Assembly (NCBI RefSeq): GCF_002287375.1
Contig: NZ_NPOA01000008.1
Span: 141,773 to 205,772 of the forward strand
Source: Virgibacillus profundi
GTDB taxonomy: Bacteria; Bacillota; Bacilli; Bacillales; Amphibacillaceae
Reading direction: 5' to 3'
DNA: 64,000 bases
Part shown: one piece after another, positions 26,553 to 35,135 of the stretch
Layout: each line of letters starts with the position of its first letter
How positions within the stretch are numbered: the first letter of the stretch is position 1
Made by a program: the position numbers and the translations under genes
The notes under the pieces: generated by a model
Database searches by the model: none
What the model was told of the DNA's origin: nothing
What the model saw: only the letters and a program-made list of their open reading frames with translations

Positions 26553-26705
26553 TACAGTTATACATGAATCTGTTAAAGCAGTATAAATCAATTATTTCAT
26601 CCGCACAGCATTCATCTACTTTAATACTATAAACTTTTAGAACGAACAATTCAAACATTAAATCTCGCTGATTTTGTTTATATTTTACATACAGTTTATA
26701 CTGTA
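26553..26705. promoter_or_regulatory. Palindromic sites in the opuA-gbsR intergenic region
   Basis: The 359 bp divergent region holds TACAGT-TTAT-ACTGTA (26690-26705, perfect 6 bp arms) and related half-sites TACAGTTATAC (26553-26563) and CAGTATAAA (26579-26587). They are candidate operators for the adjacent GbsR-type regulator. The gbsR-side -10 is TATAAT at 26804-26809. I could not place the opuA promoter with confidence. No gene is seen in this stretch. Confidence 0.45.
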
Positions 26706-26828
26706 CACACTAAATAAACATTTAACTTTGATTTCCTTCCATTTACTTTGAAATACTGTCAAACTGCCTATTTTTAAAATAAACATTTTTGGTGTAACCT
26801 TGATATAATAAAGGGGTAGGAGGATTTT

Positions 26829-27314
26829 ATGCACGAAGCAGAAAATGAGAAACTAACCAATAAAATAATTATCGAATTCTCTAAAACACTGGAAATGTTT
26901 AACTTAAGTCCATTGGAATCGCGTTTATTCGCTTATTTATACTTATCAGAGAAACCTTTGACATTAGATGAGATGAGTGAAGCTTTAGGTAAGAGTAAAA
27001 CATCCATGAGTACAAGTGTACGAACATTATCTGACGTTAACCTCGTAACAAAAGTGTGGAAAAAAGGGGTAAGAAAGGATTTATATCAAGCAAATAATCA
27101 ATTATTTAAATCCTTTATGAATTGGTATATTAATAAATGGATAGAAAGTACAAATCTACAAAAAGAATCATTAACGGAAATTGACGAATTGATCAAACAG
27201 CAGGCTAAAGAAAAACCATCGGAAAATCAAAAGATCCTGGAAGATCGTTTAAAAAATATCGTAAAATTCCATAGTGATATGGAAGCATTATTCAGAGATA
27301 TGAAACAAGATTAA
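26829..27314 (+). CDS. GbsR-type regulator, probable repressor of opuA
   Basis: This 161-residue MarR-like winged-helix protein belongs to the GbsR/OpcR family, which senses choline or betaine and represses osmoprotectant genes. The DNA-binding core is TLDEMSEALGKSKTSMSTSV (about residues 45-64), followed by the wing (VWKKGVRKDLYQA) and a helical C-terminal effector/dimer region. It is divergent from opuAA and is very likely the OpuA regulator (OpuAR-like). A second family member occurs at 31554-32102. It has a good AGGAGG site seven bases before its ATG. Confidence 0.88.
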   Translation: MHEAENEKLTNKIIIEFSKTLEMFNLSPLESRLFAYLYLSEKPLTLDEMSEALGKSKTSMSTSVRTLSDVNLVTKVWKKGVRKDLYQANNQLFKSFMNWYINKWIESTNLQKESLTEIDELIKQQAKEKPSENQKILEDRLKNIVKFHSDMEALFRDMKQD

Positions 27315-27331
27315 TTAAGCTCTATATTTTA

Positions 27332-27688
27332 TCATCTTCGTTTTGAATCTTCTCTGTCACGTTTAATTACTTTCGCAAATTCATCCATCAAAGAGGGATA
27401 GTATCCTTCTTTTTTTAATGCACAAATCATCTGATTAGGATTCAACTTTTCATTCAACATTCCTGCAAAATGTATTAGTAATGAGGTGAAGTCCATAAAA
27501 CCCTCTTCTTTTTGCGATTCATAGCTTTCATTCAGCATTTCCAGCATATTTAATAATTCATTGTATTCTTCTTTAGTAATGTTATTTTCTATTATGAGCT
27601 TAATTAGCGGATACTGTTCCATATCCATAATTTTGGAAAGTAATTGTATGTGAAAGGATGAAATATCGTTATTATTTATAGCTTTCAA
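27332..27688 (-). CDS. yhaI: DUF1878 protein YhaI
   Basis: This 118-residue cytoplasmic protein of the DUF1878 family has no known function. It matches the YhaI pattern along its length, with the segments MDMEQYPLIKLIIENN, YESQKEEGFMDFTSLLIHFAGML and KLNPNQMICALKKEGYYPSLMDEF. The start is TTG, seven bases after GGAGGGG. In B. subtilis yhaI lies next to hpr and yhaJ; here yhaJ is divergent on its left flank, and the hpr position is occupied by the opuA-gbsR block. It is convergent with the GbsR-type gene, with 17 bases between stops. Confidence 0.82.
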   Translation of the reverse strand: MKAINNNDISSFHIQLLSKIMDMEQYPLIKLIIENNITKEEYNELLNMLEMLNESYESQKEEGFMDFTSLLIHFAGMLNEKLNPNQMICALKKEGYYPSLMDEFAKVIKRDREDSKRR

Positions 27689-27819
27689 TCCAATTCCCCT
27701 CCATTAGTAAGTAAGTTAAATAATCTTTATTAGAAAACTATTGATTTTTCTCCCTAAACGTACTATTATTCTTGAGGTGCTCTAAAGAAGCACAAGAAAT
27801 AGTACCTGGAGGGATCAAA

Positions 27820-28365
27820 ATGAATTGCTGGAAATCAATCAATTTTAATAAGGAATTTGGGCATAATCGAATCAAGCTTGTATCATTCTTGATCGGTCTG
27901 TTGGCATTTATTTTTCTCTATGTACCGATTTCTATTGCACAACAATCAAATAATGTAAATGAAGCAGGTTTTTTACCATTGATGATAGCCTTATTGCTGT
28001 TACCTTCATTTCATTCTTTCATGCATATTTTACCACTAATCATCATGAATAAACGAGTAAAAGTATTTTATCAGACAAAAATTAAATTTTTACCTGTTTT
28101 TAACTATTATACGAAAAATCATCTAACAAAAAAAGTTTCTCTAATTGTTGCGCTTGCCCCAACCTTTTTAATCACAATACCAGGCATTGCAGCAAGCTAT
28201 ATATATGCAGACTTTTATTTCTATCTATTACTATTTACATCCATTCATATTGGAATTTCTTTTATTGATTTTTTATATGCTATTCATATTATCAAAGCTC
28301 CTAAAAAAGCTTTTATTGAAAATAGAAATAATGGAATTGATATATTACTGAAAGCTCGCGGATAG
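27820..28365 (+). CDS. yhaJ: DUF3267-like membrane protein (YhaJ-like)
   Basis: This 181-residue protein has four predicted membrane segments (about residues 20-40, 50-72, 104-127 and 130-155). It resembles the DUF3267 family of putative zinc membrane proteases, and its position between yhaI and prsA suggests YhaJ. The family's HExxH motif appears as HSFMH (in PSFHSFMHILP), so the catalytic Glu is replaced by Ser and protease activity is doubtful. The ATG giving MNCWKS follows GGAGGG; the longer frame lacks a ribosome-binding site. A terminator follows. Confidence 0.68.
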   Translation: MNCWKSINFNKEFGHNRIKLVSFLIGLLAFIFLYVPISIAQQSNNVNEAGFLPLMIALLLLPSFHSFMHILPLIIMNKRVKVFYQTKIKFLPVFNYYTKNHLTKKVSLIVALAPTFLITIPGIAASYIYADFYFYLLLFTSIHIGISFIDFLYAIHIIKAPKKAFIENRNNGIDILLKARG

Positions 28366-28372
28366 CATAATC

Positions 28373-28400
28373 AGGATCTGGAAAACCAGATCCTTTTATT
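28373..28400 (+). terminator. Intrinsic terminator after yhaJ
   Basis: GGATCTGG pairs perfectly with CCAGATCC around AAAA, followed by TTTTATTTT. Confidence 0.87.
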
Positions 28401-28450
28401 TTGGGTTACTTTTGTAAGTTTTATTGTTATTTAATTTTCGCGTAGGGTGT

Positions 28451-28814
28451 AAAGTACTACGTAACTTTAGTGTGATTTCTTTTCTTCCCTGTCTTTAGAA
28501 GATGGGTGCTAATTCAGCGCTCCGGAAACACATTACGCTTTCCGCGAGTGGCTGGTGAGCCTCCCGCTGGAGTCTACATGTGTTTCCTCCGCTGGGATAG
28601 TGCATTATCGACTTTTTAAAAAGTTGTTGGTTAATTTAAACAAATAGTACTTGCACATTTTGGCGGTTGTTTGGAGCGGAGGACCGTTGACTCCTGCGGG
28701 AAAAGCACGTGTCTGAAGACCCCGCAGAGTGGGTTTCTCGAGGAAGCTGAAGCCGTGCCCTAAGGTCCGCAACGGTCCGCAGCGGAAAACAACCAAGCGC
28801 ATACGTCGCCTTTC
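28451..28814. repeat. GC-rich foldback element, copy C (degenerate)
   Basis: This 364 bp copy has the module order of copy A: module 1 (CTTTCCGCGAGTGGCTGGTG) on the left and module 2 (GAAGACCCCGCAGAGTGGG) on the right. Module 1 has lost about 40 bp of its interior. Its terminal repeats are worn (AAAGTACTACGTAA on the left, TACGTCGCCTTT on the right). A GGTGGGATGAGCAG hairpin lies just outside the right end. The 28366-28995 gap holds only this element, a terminator and the upstream region of the next small gene. Confidence 0.78.
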
Positions 28815-28995
28815 ATTCTTTTGTGAAAAAAACAACAAATTTTCGGTGGGATGAGCAGTTCTAGTCCCACTCTTTTTTAAAAAAGCCTTATTTTTTTAAA
28901 ACAACACTGTTCAGAGTCCTAATCTTTTGATACAGTAATTAGTATCACATTTTATTATCAATACTGTGAGATCCTTACCTAAGGAGGGTGTTGGT

Positions 28996-29181
28996 TTGAA
29001 TATATTCTTTATTGTTTACGCATTTGTTATTTTATTGATTTTTAACTTTATGACACATAAATTCTGTTTAAAAATGGAGATGGAAGCATTAAAACAGAAT
29101 AAATTTTTCCGGGTAATAAATATCATTATTGTTATACTATTGGTGTGCTCATATCTTCGAGTATTAAACGCAATGGTTTAA
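28996..29181 (+). CDS. Small two-segment membrane protein of unknown function
   Basis: This 61-residue protein has two hydrophobic segments (about residues 2-17 and 41-60) separated by a short charged loop (KMEMEALKQNKFFR). The start is TTG, eight bases after AAGGAGG; upstream codons in the same frame would include the ribosome-binding site. It lies between the foldback copy C and prsA, where B. subtilis has small genes of unknown function (yhaK region). I do not recognise a family. The excellent ribosome-binding site makes it likely to be real. Confidence 0.6.
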   Translation: MNIFFIVYAFVILLIFNFMTHKFCLKMEMEALKQNKFFRVINIIIVILLVCSYLRVLNAMV

Positions 29182-29269
29182 TTATACATTTGACTGTTTT
29201 TTTACTACTATTATGTGTTATATTTATCAATGTGAAATATAAGCTACATCAGATTAGGAGTGTTCATAA

Positions 29270-30157
29270 ATGAAAAAATTCGCAATTGCTGTAACGCTTA
29301 CAGCCAGTGTCCTTGGTTTAGCTGCATGCAGCTCGGATGATGCCGATTCGGAAGCGGTAGTTGAAACAAAAGCAGGAGACATTTCAAAAGATGAATTTTA
29401 TCAGACGTTAGTAGATAGACATGGTGAGGCAGTTCTTCAAGAATTAGTAACAAAAGAAGTATTATCAGACAAATATGAAGTAACTGAAGAGCAGGTTGAT
29501 GCTGAAGTACAAAAAACGAAGGATCAATTAGGTGACCAATTTGAACAGGCTCTGCAATCTCAAGGTCTGGGAGATGAGGAAACATATCGGAATATCGTTC
29601 ATTTAAGTCTTCTCCAGGAAGCTGCAATTGCAGAGGATATCGAAATTCCAGAAGAAGATATTAAAGAAAGACATGAAGAAAACAATACTGAAATCAAAGC
29701 ACAGCATATTTTAGTGGAAGATGAAGAAACAGCAAATGAAGTTAAAAATAAATTGGATGAAGGTGGAGATTTTGCAGAGTTGGCAAAAGAATATTCCACT
29801 GATGAATCAGCTGAACAAGGTGGAGATCTTGGTTATTTCCAAAAAGGAAAAATGGTACCTGAATTTGAGGAAGTTGCTTTCAGTATGAAACCGGATGAAG
29901 TAAGTGACCCAGTACAATCACAATTCGGCTTTCATATCATCAAATTGAATGATAAGCGCCAGGTAGAAGAACCTACTGACTATGAAGAAGTAAAAGATGA
30001 TATCCGCCGTGAATTATTGAATGAAAGAATGGATGTTGCAAAAGTTCAGGAAAAAATGGACGGGCTTATAAAAGATGCAGACATTGATGTAAATGTTGAC
30101 GGTTTGGAAAATATGTTTGAACAGGAAGAAAAAGAAGAAACTGAAGCACAAGGATAA
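29270..30157 (+). CDS. prsA: Extracytoplasmic foldase lipoprotein PrsA
   Basis: PrsA is a membrane-anchored peptidyl-prolyl isomerase/chaperone needed for folding of secreted proteins. The 295-residue precursor has a signal peptide with lipobox LGLAACSS (Cys about residue 20), an N-terminal foldase region, a parvulin domain (about residues 140-230: KAQHILVEDEETA ... GGDFAELAKEYSTD ... GGDLGYFQKGKMVPEFEEVAF ... FGFHIIKL) and an acidic C-terminal tail. All parvulin signature elements are present. TAGGAGTG precedes the ATG. A hairpin terminator follows, convergent with yhaL. Confidence 0.95.
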   Translation: MKKFAIAVTLTASVLGLAACSSDDADSEAVVETKAGDISKDEFYQTLVDRHGEAVLQELVTKEVLSDKYEVTEEQVDAEVQKTKDQLGDQFEQALQSQGLGDEETYRNIVHLSLLQEAAIAEDIEIPEEDIKERHEENNTEIKAQHILVEDEETANEVKNKLDEGGDFAELAKEYSTDESAEQGGDLGYFQKGKMVPEFEEVAFSMKPDEVSDPVQSQFGFHIIKLNDKRQVEEPTDYEEVKDDIRRELLNERMDVAKVQEKMDGLIKDADIDVNVDGLENMFEQEEKEETEAQG

Positions 30158-30163
30158 AATACT

Positions 30164-30207
30164 AAAAGAGGCTGAAACATACATTGTATGCATCAGCCTC
30201 TTTTTTT
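30164..30207 (+). terminator. Intrinsic terminator after prsA
   Basis: AAAGAGGCTGA pairs with TCAGCCTCTTT; the loop contains a secondary pairing (ACATACATTGTATG-like). A run of seven T follows. Confidence 0.87.
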
Positions 30208-30250
30208 AAGAGAATTTAATTGTATCAACCAAACCACGTGGTTTAACCTA

Positions 30251-30445
30251 TTATGACATGCGCTCCTTACTACCCTCTTTCAGTTCTCGATCAGCCTCTA
30301 TTCGATCCATATATACCCTGCCTTCCCGTTCAATAAACTGCTGCTCCAGCCTTCTTTCCGCCTGCATTGCTCTAAATGCCATGTAACCACTTAGGAAGAT
30401 AAAAAGTATCAATACGAAAACCCACCAAGGCACTCCAGCTATCAT
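30251..30445 (-). CDS. yhaL: Sporulation-associated protein YhaL
   Basis: This 64-residue single-pass membrane protein has a hydrophobic segment at about residues 7-26 and a charged cytoplasmic tail (AERRLEQQFIEREGRVYMDR) characteristic of YhaL. In B. subtilis YhaL is a sporulation-linked protein of unknown mechanism encoded next to prsA and yhaM, as here. The ATG follows GGGAGG. Confidence 0.88.
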   Translation of the reverse strand: MIAGVPWWVFVLILFIFLSGYMAFRAMQAERRLEQQFIEREGRVYMDRIEADRELKEGSKERMS

Positions 30446-30517
30446 TTTTTTAGCCTCCCTTGTCCCATCATCTCTATCATATATATATGTACAAGGGGTT
30501 TAAAAAATAACTAAAGC

Positions 30518-31465
30518 TTAATTTTCTTCAAATAGTGGCTTATAAAATGCACGATTATCCATTGCAAATAACCGCTCCGTAAATTCACCAGGCTTCACTT
30601 TATCAAGCGCACGGTTCAGCATATTCATTTTTGCATCGATTAAATCTATCAAATGTAATAATTCAGCTTCCCTGACTAACGGCGGTTTCGGACTTCCCCA
30701 TTCCGCCTTTCCATGATGACTTAATATTAAATGCTGCAATATCAATACTTCTTCCCCTTCGATTTGCAGTTCTTTTGCCATGAGACCTATTTCTTCAACC
30801 ATCATTGGTATATGACCAAGCAGCTTACCTTCTATCGTATACGAAGTTGTAATTACACCAGACAATTCCCTTATCTTTCCAAGGTCATGCAGAATGATGC
30901 CTGCGTACAATAAATCTTTATTAAGCTCAGGATACAATTTATGTAATTCCCTCGCTATCTGCAGCATGCTTACAATATGATGTGCCAATCCCGAAACATA
31001 TTCATGATGATTTCTTGTGGCAGCAGGATATGTTAATAGTGCCTCCTGGTATTTTTTAATAAAGGCCCTAACAATTCTTTGAAGTGTAGGATTTTTCATT
31101 TCAAAAATAACTTCTGTCAGCTTTTCTGTTAAAACTTCCTTTTCAACAGGAGCTTTTTCAACAAAATCAGTTATGTGCACGCCATCTGTTGGTTGTGCCG
31201 GGCGAACGGAAAGTATTTTTAATTGCGATTTTCCTCGAAATTGATTCACTTCACCTGCCAGCTTAATAATTTGTTCCGGGATGAATACTGTTTCATCTTC
31301 TTTTGAAGCATCCCACAGCTTTGCTTCAATTTCTCCTGTAGCATCACGCAGAATTAATGTTAAAAATGGTTTTCCATTACTGGCAACACCTTTAGCAGCA
31401 TCTTTAATTAGCATGAAACTATCAATTGCATCACCTACGTTGGCATAACCTATACCTTTGTTCAT
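30518..31465 (-). CDS. yhaM: 3'-5' exoribonuclease YhaM
   Basis: YhaM degrades RNA from the 3' end in a metal-dependent way and takes part in trimming mRNA ends. The 315-residue protein has an N-terminal OB-fold nucleic-acid binding domain (about residues 1-100, [11 protein letters not shown]) and an HD domain (about 155-290) with HHIVSM, the HD pair in ILHDLGK and LSHHGK. Length and domain order match B. subtilis YhaM (about 314 residues). The ATG has GGGGGAG upstream. A terminator for the upstream GbsR-type gene separates the two. Confidence 0.95.
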   Translation of the reverse strand: MNKGIGYANVGDAIDSFMLIKDAAKGVASNGKPFLTLILRDATGEIEAKLWDASKEDETVFIPEQIIKLAGEVNQFRGKSQLKILSVRPAQPTDGVHITDFVEKAPVEKEVLTEKLTEVIFEMKNPTLQRIVRAFIKKYQEALLTYPAATRNHHEYVSGLAHHIVSMLQIARELHKLYPELNKDLLYAGIILHDLGKIRELSGVITTSYTIEGKLLGHIPMMVEEIGLMAKELQIEGEEVLILQHLILSHHGKAEWGSPKPPLVREAELLHLIDLIDAKMNMLNRALDKVKPGEFTERLFAMDNRAFYKPLFEEN

Positions 31466-31483
31466 GATTTTCTCCCCCTACCT

Positions 31484-31549
31484 AAAATAAAAAAGAGACT
31501 GACTACAACATGCCTTTAAATCCAAGCCATATTTTACTGTCAATCTCTT
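31484..31549 (-). terminator. Terminator of the second GbsR-type gene
   Basis: On the minus strand AAGAGATTGAC pairs with GTCAGTCTCTT (one G-U) across a 35-base loop, followed by TTTTTTATTTT. Confidence 0.7.
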
Positions 31550-31553
31550 GTTG

Positions 31554-32102
31554 TTATTTGTTTTTTGGAATATAATTAAAAATTTCCCCTGATTCCATAA
31601 CTCTGATGAATTTCATTAACCATACATAATAATTTTTTGCATAATAAAGACGTTCCAAATCTGTATTAATCTTAGTTTTCAGTTCCTCATCTGTGGTGCT
31701 TTGCTGCAATGCTTCCAGTTTTTCCAATGTTTCCTCAGCTTCTTCAATATTCGTTTCCGTCTGCTGTCGCCAACGGTTTCCAAATAATGAAGTGAAGGAT
31801 TTATACCAGTCTTCCTCTGACTCATACAAATCTTTGCGAATCCCTCTTTTAAATGTTGACTCAACCATTTTCATGTCAGATAGCGCTCTGACACCTGTTG
31901 ACATACTTGTCTTACTCATTTCCAAGGCGTCCCGCATATCATCCAGTGTCATCGGATCATCCGAAAAATACAATACACCATATAAACGACCCACAGAGGA
32001 TGTAATACCATATAAATTCATGTTTTTTGCAATAACCTGTATAAACTTTTCAATGGTTCGATCGTAACTTTCCCAGTCTTTTGATACATTTTCTTCTGGC
32101 AA
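31554..32102 (-). CDS. GbsR-family transcriptional regulator, orphan
   Basis: This 182-residue GbsR-type winged-helix regulator keeps the family hallmarks AKNMNLYGITSSVGRLYGVLYF with its choline/betaine-pocket region, TLDDMRDALEMSKTSMSTGV for DNA contact, and wing KRGIRKDLYE. The start is a TTG after GGAGGG (seven bases); the ATG seven codons upstream has no ribosome-binding site. It is more like B. subtilis GbsR than the 161-residue paralogue next to opuA, yet no gbsAB or choline genes lie nearby. It interrupts the yhaM-yhaN order of B. subtilis. Confidence 0.88.
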   Translation of the reverse strand: MPEENVSKDWESYDRTIEKFIQVIAKNMNLYGITSSVGRLYGVLYFSDDPMTLDDMRDALEMSKTSMSTGVRALSDMKMVESTFKRGIRKDLYESEEDWYKSFTSLFGNRWRQQTETNIEEAEETLEKLEALQQSTTDEELKTKINTDLERLYYAKNYYVWLMKFIRVMESGEIFNYIPKNK

Positions 32103-32152
32103 TGGATGTCCCTCCAACTGCATTTAATCTGAAAATAGTTTATCATTATTTA

Positions 32153-35125
32153 TCAATTAATGCGAATGGAACTTCGCAAATGGATGATTTCAACATTTTT
32201 TGAAGCTTCTGCAACTTCTTTTTTACAAGTAAATAAAATTACCTGCTGTTTTTTAGCGATTTCTTCAACGATACCCATCATTTGATTGGTACGAATAGCA
32301 TCAAAGTGTACAAAACCATCATCAATGATAAAGGGCAATCGATATTTTTCACTCATAATTTCACTTATCGCAAAACGTAATGAAATATATAATTGATCCA
32401 TTGTCCCTTGTGATAATTCATTAACAGTGTATCGTAAATTATCCTCTGTTTCCACCTGAAAAGGTTTATTTTCAGTAGGTGCATACACTGCTTGATATGC
32501 ACTGCCAGTTAATTCCCTAAAATAATAGGAGGTCTTTTCAATAACTTTGGATAAATATTTTTCTCTATAATTACGCTTTGTTTCTACGAGCATTTCCTTC
32601 GCAGTTTTTAGAACAGCCCAATCTTTAGCAAGCTTATTCAGCTGCTCTTGCTCCATCTCAAATTGGTGAATCGTCCTCGAATGGGATTCTGATGACTCCA
32701 TCTTCAGGAGGTCTGCATGGAGATCTGCATGGGTTTGCCTTATTTGTTCTATATCTTTTTCGATTGTTTCAATCTTCCCCAGCGATTGCTGGTGTTTCAT
32801 TTCAAGCGTACTTTCATCAGGTTGATCATCAACTAATTGTTGCCAAATATCCGGTGGGAAAATTGCCATGAGCTGACGATAAACTTTTTTCCTTGCTTCC
32901 TCTACTTCCAATTTTGTCGTTAATTGATTTGCTTTCCTATAAAATTCATCCTCTGTATCCACATCCGCATGCTTAAGTAATGCTGCAAGTTCAATTTCAT
33001 ATGTCTTCATTTTTTGTTTTATTTCCTGCTGTTGTTCACTGTTTTCTGCAAGTATATGTTTATATTGGTCTAATTGTCCAAGCTTATTTTTATAGTTTTC
33101 CTGATAATCTTCTATTTCTTTTAGCTGAATTTCCAACTGTTTATTACCTAATTCCCAACTTCTTTCTTGAAAAAACCTGTTTACATCAACATGGAATATC
33201 TCCTGCTGCTCTTTTAATTGTTCATATATTTGCTGATTCTCTCTCTGCTCCTGAACTAAACGCAGAAGATGCTTCATACTGTGAAAGAGTTCCGGCCAAT
33301 AAAAAATAGCCATCTGTCTCAGAAAAGGATAGATTTCCTGTTGTTCTTCTATTAGTGTTTGAAGACGACTTTCTTTATCTATCAGTACTTTTTGCTTCTC
33401 TTTCCATTTAATTAATTGAATATCAATTGATTTCGATTGTTCTTCAAGTGAGGCTAATTCATTTGAACGCCTATGATGTAATGCCAGTAATCTTTCAGCT
33501 TCTTCTCTTTCAACAGGGGTTTGTTGACTAACGTCAGAAGGCATGAAGCTTTCACGAGTTAGTAATGTTTCCATTTCCGCTACCGATCTTTTGCTCCAAA
33601 TCCACTGCCCTATTCCTATAGCTAATAAAATTGCCGTTAAGCTGAGCATCCAGGTTATTTCTGAAACAACTGAAATAGTTCCAACAAGTAAAGCAAGAAT
33701 AATACTTCCAACTAATGTAAATGTGGACGTTTTTATCTTTGTTGCCTTGTTTTTTTCCCATTCCTTTTGTTTATGATGTGACTCTGATTGTAATTTGCTT
33801 AACAGGTCATATTCTTTATGTTCATTAATCCTTTCCTCCAGTTTACTTCTGTGCTCATCAGTTAATAAACCATCCGTCAATTGGTCCATCTGATTTAATA
33901 AATAATTCCGTTGTTGCTTTAACTGATTTTGCTCCTGCTCTAATTGATCCTTTTCCAATTCCAATTGATCATTATTTCCTTTTATCTGATTCCACGTTTT
34001 TTCAAGATGAAAAGGAAAGGATATTCTATTTAATTCCTCTGCCATTATACCGATATTCAGCTGATTTATTTCTGATTTTATTTGTGCTTCCAGTTTATCC
34101 GCTGTTCTTTGGACTTTTTCCAATTCATTTTGTCTTTCTTCATAGTGTTGTTTTTTTAATGTAATTTCTTCAGTCTTATGATAAATGGATATATCATCTG
34201 TTTCTGTTTGGATGTTTGCTTTTCTTTCCATATATTTTTCCTGATTATCCGTCAGAACAGAAAACTCACTTTCCAGGGGCAGAAGCTGATCTTTCAGTTT
34301 TTCCATTCGGTCTATGCCATTTTCAGGGAAAGTGATTTCAGAAGGGTACTTGGCCAATTGACTTGTGTAATCATGATAGTCATGAATAATCGGTAATGCC
34401 TGCTGCTGTCTTTCTATTGAAAATAAAATTTCCTTTTCCTGCTGAAGTTCTCCTTTTAGCTCAGTGATTTCTTTTGTTAAACTAATTTTCTCTGCTTGTT
34501 TTTTCCGGTAAGTTGCTTCGTCTGCCTTAAAATTATGTAATGATGTAAATAATTCATTTAAGGTTTGCAACTGTTGATTAATTGCAGGTTTTTTTCCATA
34601 TGGTTTAAATAATTCGCCGATCCTGGTATCCAGTCTTTTCTCGATTGCATAAATATTAGTTGATCCTGTTAAACCGATTCCCAGAAGCACTTCTCCCAGA
34701 TCATCCTCTTTCATATCCTTTAGCGAATTTAAATCAGAGGCTGAAAAAGAAAAAATTGCCTGATATGTTTTATCTGTCATCCCTTTTAAACGTTCCTTCA
34801 GCCAGTCTTCACCGTATTCATGTCCGCCTGGACCATAGCAGATTGCTGCACCATTTCGTACCTCATCAAACCGCTCTATTGTATAATTGCCTACGGATGG
34901 ATCATAAATACGAAGCCTCCCACCCATTTTTCCGCTTGTTTTTGGACGATAGAAACTGCGCTGCTTTGGCGGCAGTCCAAATAACATAAATAAAATGAAT
35001 TTCTGTAAGGTTGATTTCCCTGATTCGTTTTCACCGTAAATACATATGGCGCGCTCTCCTGATAAATCAATCTCATCATCCACCCATTTTCCGAAGCCAT
35101 GGATTCTTGCATGTATGAGCTTCAT
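32153..35125 (-). CDS. yhaN: SMC-like AAA ATPase YhaN
   Basis: YhaN is a large Rad50/SbcC-like ATPase expected to work with the nuclease YhaO in DNA repair. The 990-residue protein has Walker A GENESGKST near residues 31-39, two long coiled-coil arms (about 170-440 and 530-830), and a C-terminal ATPase lobe with LSQGTMDQLYISLRFA (signature) and LPFIIDDGFVHFD (Walker B). Between the arms are two hydrophobic segments (about residues 461-505), so the complex may be membrane-attached at the arm tip. It is 10 bases downstream of yhaO. The ATG follows AGAGGTG. Confidence 0.93.
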   Translation of the reverse strand: MKLIHARIHGFGKWVDDEIDLSGERAICIYGENESGKSTLQKFILFMLFGLPPKQRSFYRPKTSGKMGGRLRIYDPSVGNYTIERFDEVRNGAAICYGPGGHEYGEDWLKERLKGMTDKTYQAIFSFSASDLNSLKDMKEDDLGEVLLGIGLTGSTNIYAIEKRLDTRIGELFKPYGKKPAINQQLQTLNELFTSLHNFKADEATYRKKQAEKISLTKEITELKGELQQEKEILFSIERQQQALPIIHDYHDYTSQLAKYPSEITFPENGIDRMEKLKDQLLPLESEFSVLTDNQEKYMERKANIQTETDDISIYHKTEEITLKKQHYEERQNELEKVQRTADKLEAQIKSEINQLNIGIMAEELNRISFPFHLEKTWNQIKGNNDQLELEKDQLEQEQNQLKQQRNYLLNQMDQLTDGLLTDEHRSKLEERINEHKEYDLLSKLQSESHHKQKEWEKNKATKIKTSTFTLVGSIILALLVGTISVVSEITWMLSLTAILLAIGIGQWIWSKRSVAEMETLLTRESFMPSDVSQQTPVEREEAERLLALHHRRSNELASLEEQSKSIDIQLIKWKEKQKVLIDKESRLQTLIEEQQEIYPFLRQMAIFYWPELFHSMKHLLRLVQEQRENQQIYEQLKEQQEIFHVDVNRFFQERSWELGNKQLEIQLKEIEDYQENYKNKLGQLDQYKHILAENSEQQQEIKQKMKTYEIELAALLKHADVDTEDEFYRKANQLTTKLEVEEARKKVYRQLMAIFPPDIWQQLVDDQPDESTLEMKHQQSLGKIETIEKDIEQIRQTHADLHADLLKMESSESHSRTIHQFEMEQEQLNKLAKDWAVLKTAKEMLVETKRNYREKYLSKVIEKTSYYFRELTGSAYQAVYAPTENKPFQVETEDNLRYTVNELSQGTMDQLYISLRFAISEIMSEKYRLPFIIDDGFVHFDAIRTNQMMGIVEEIAKKQQVILFTCKKEVAEASKNVEIIHLRSSIRIN

Positions 35126-35135
35126 ATAATCACCT

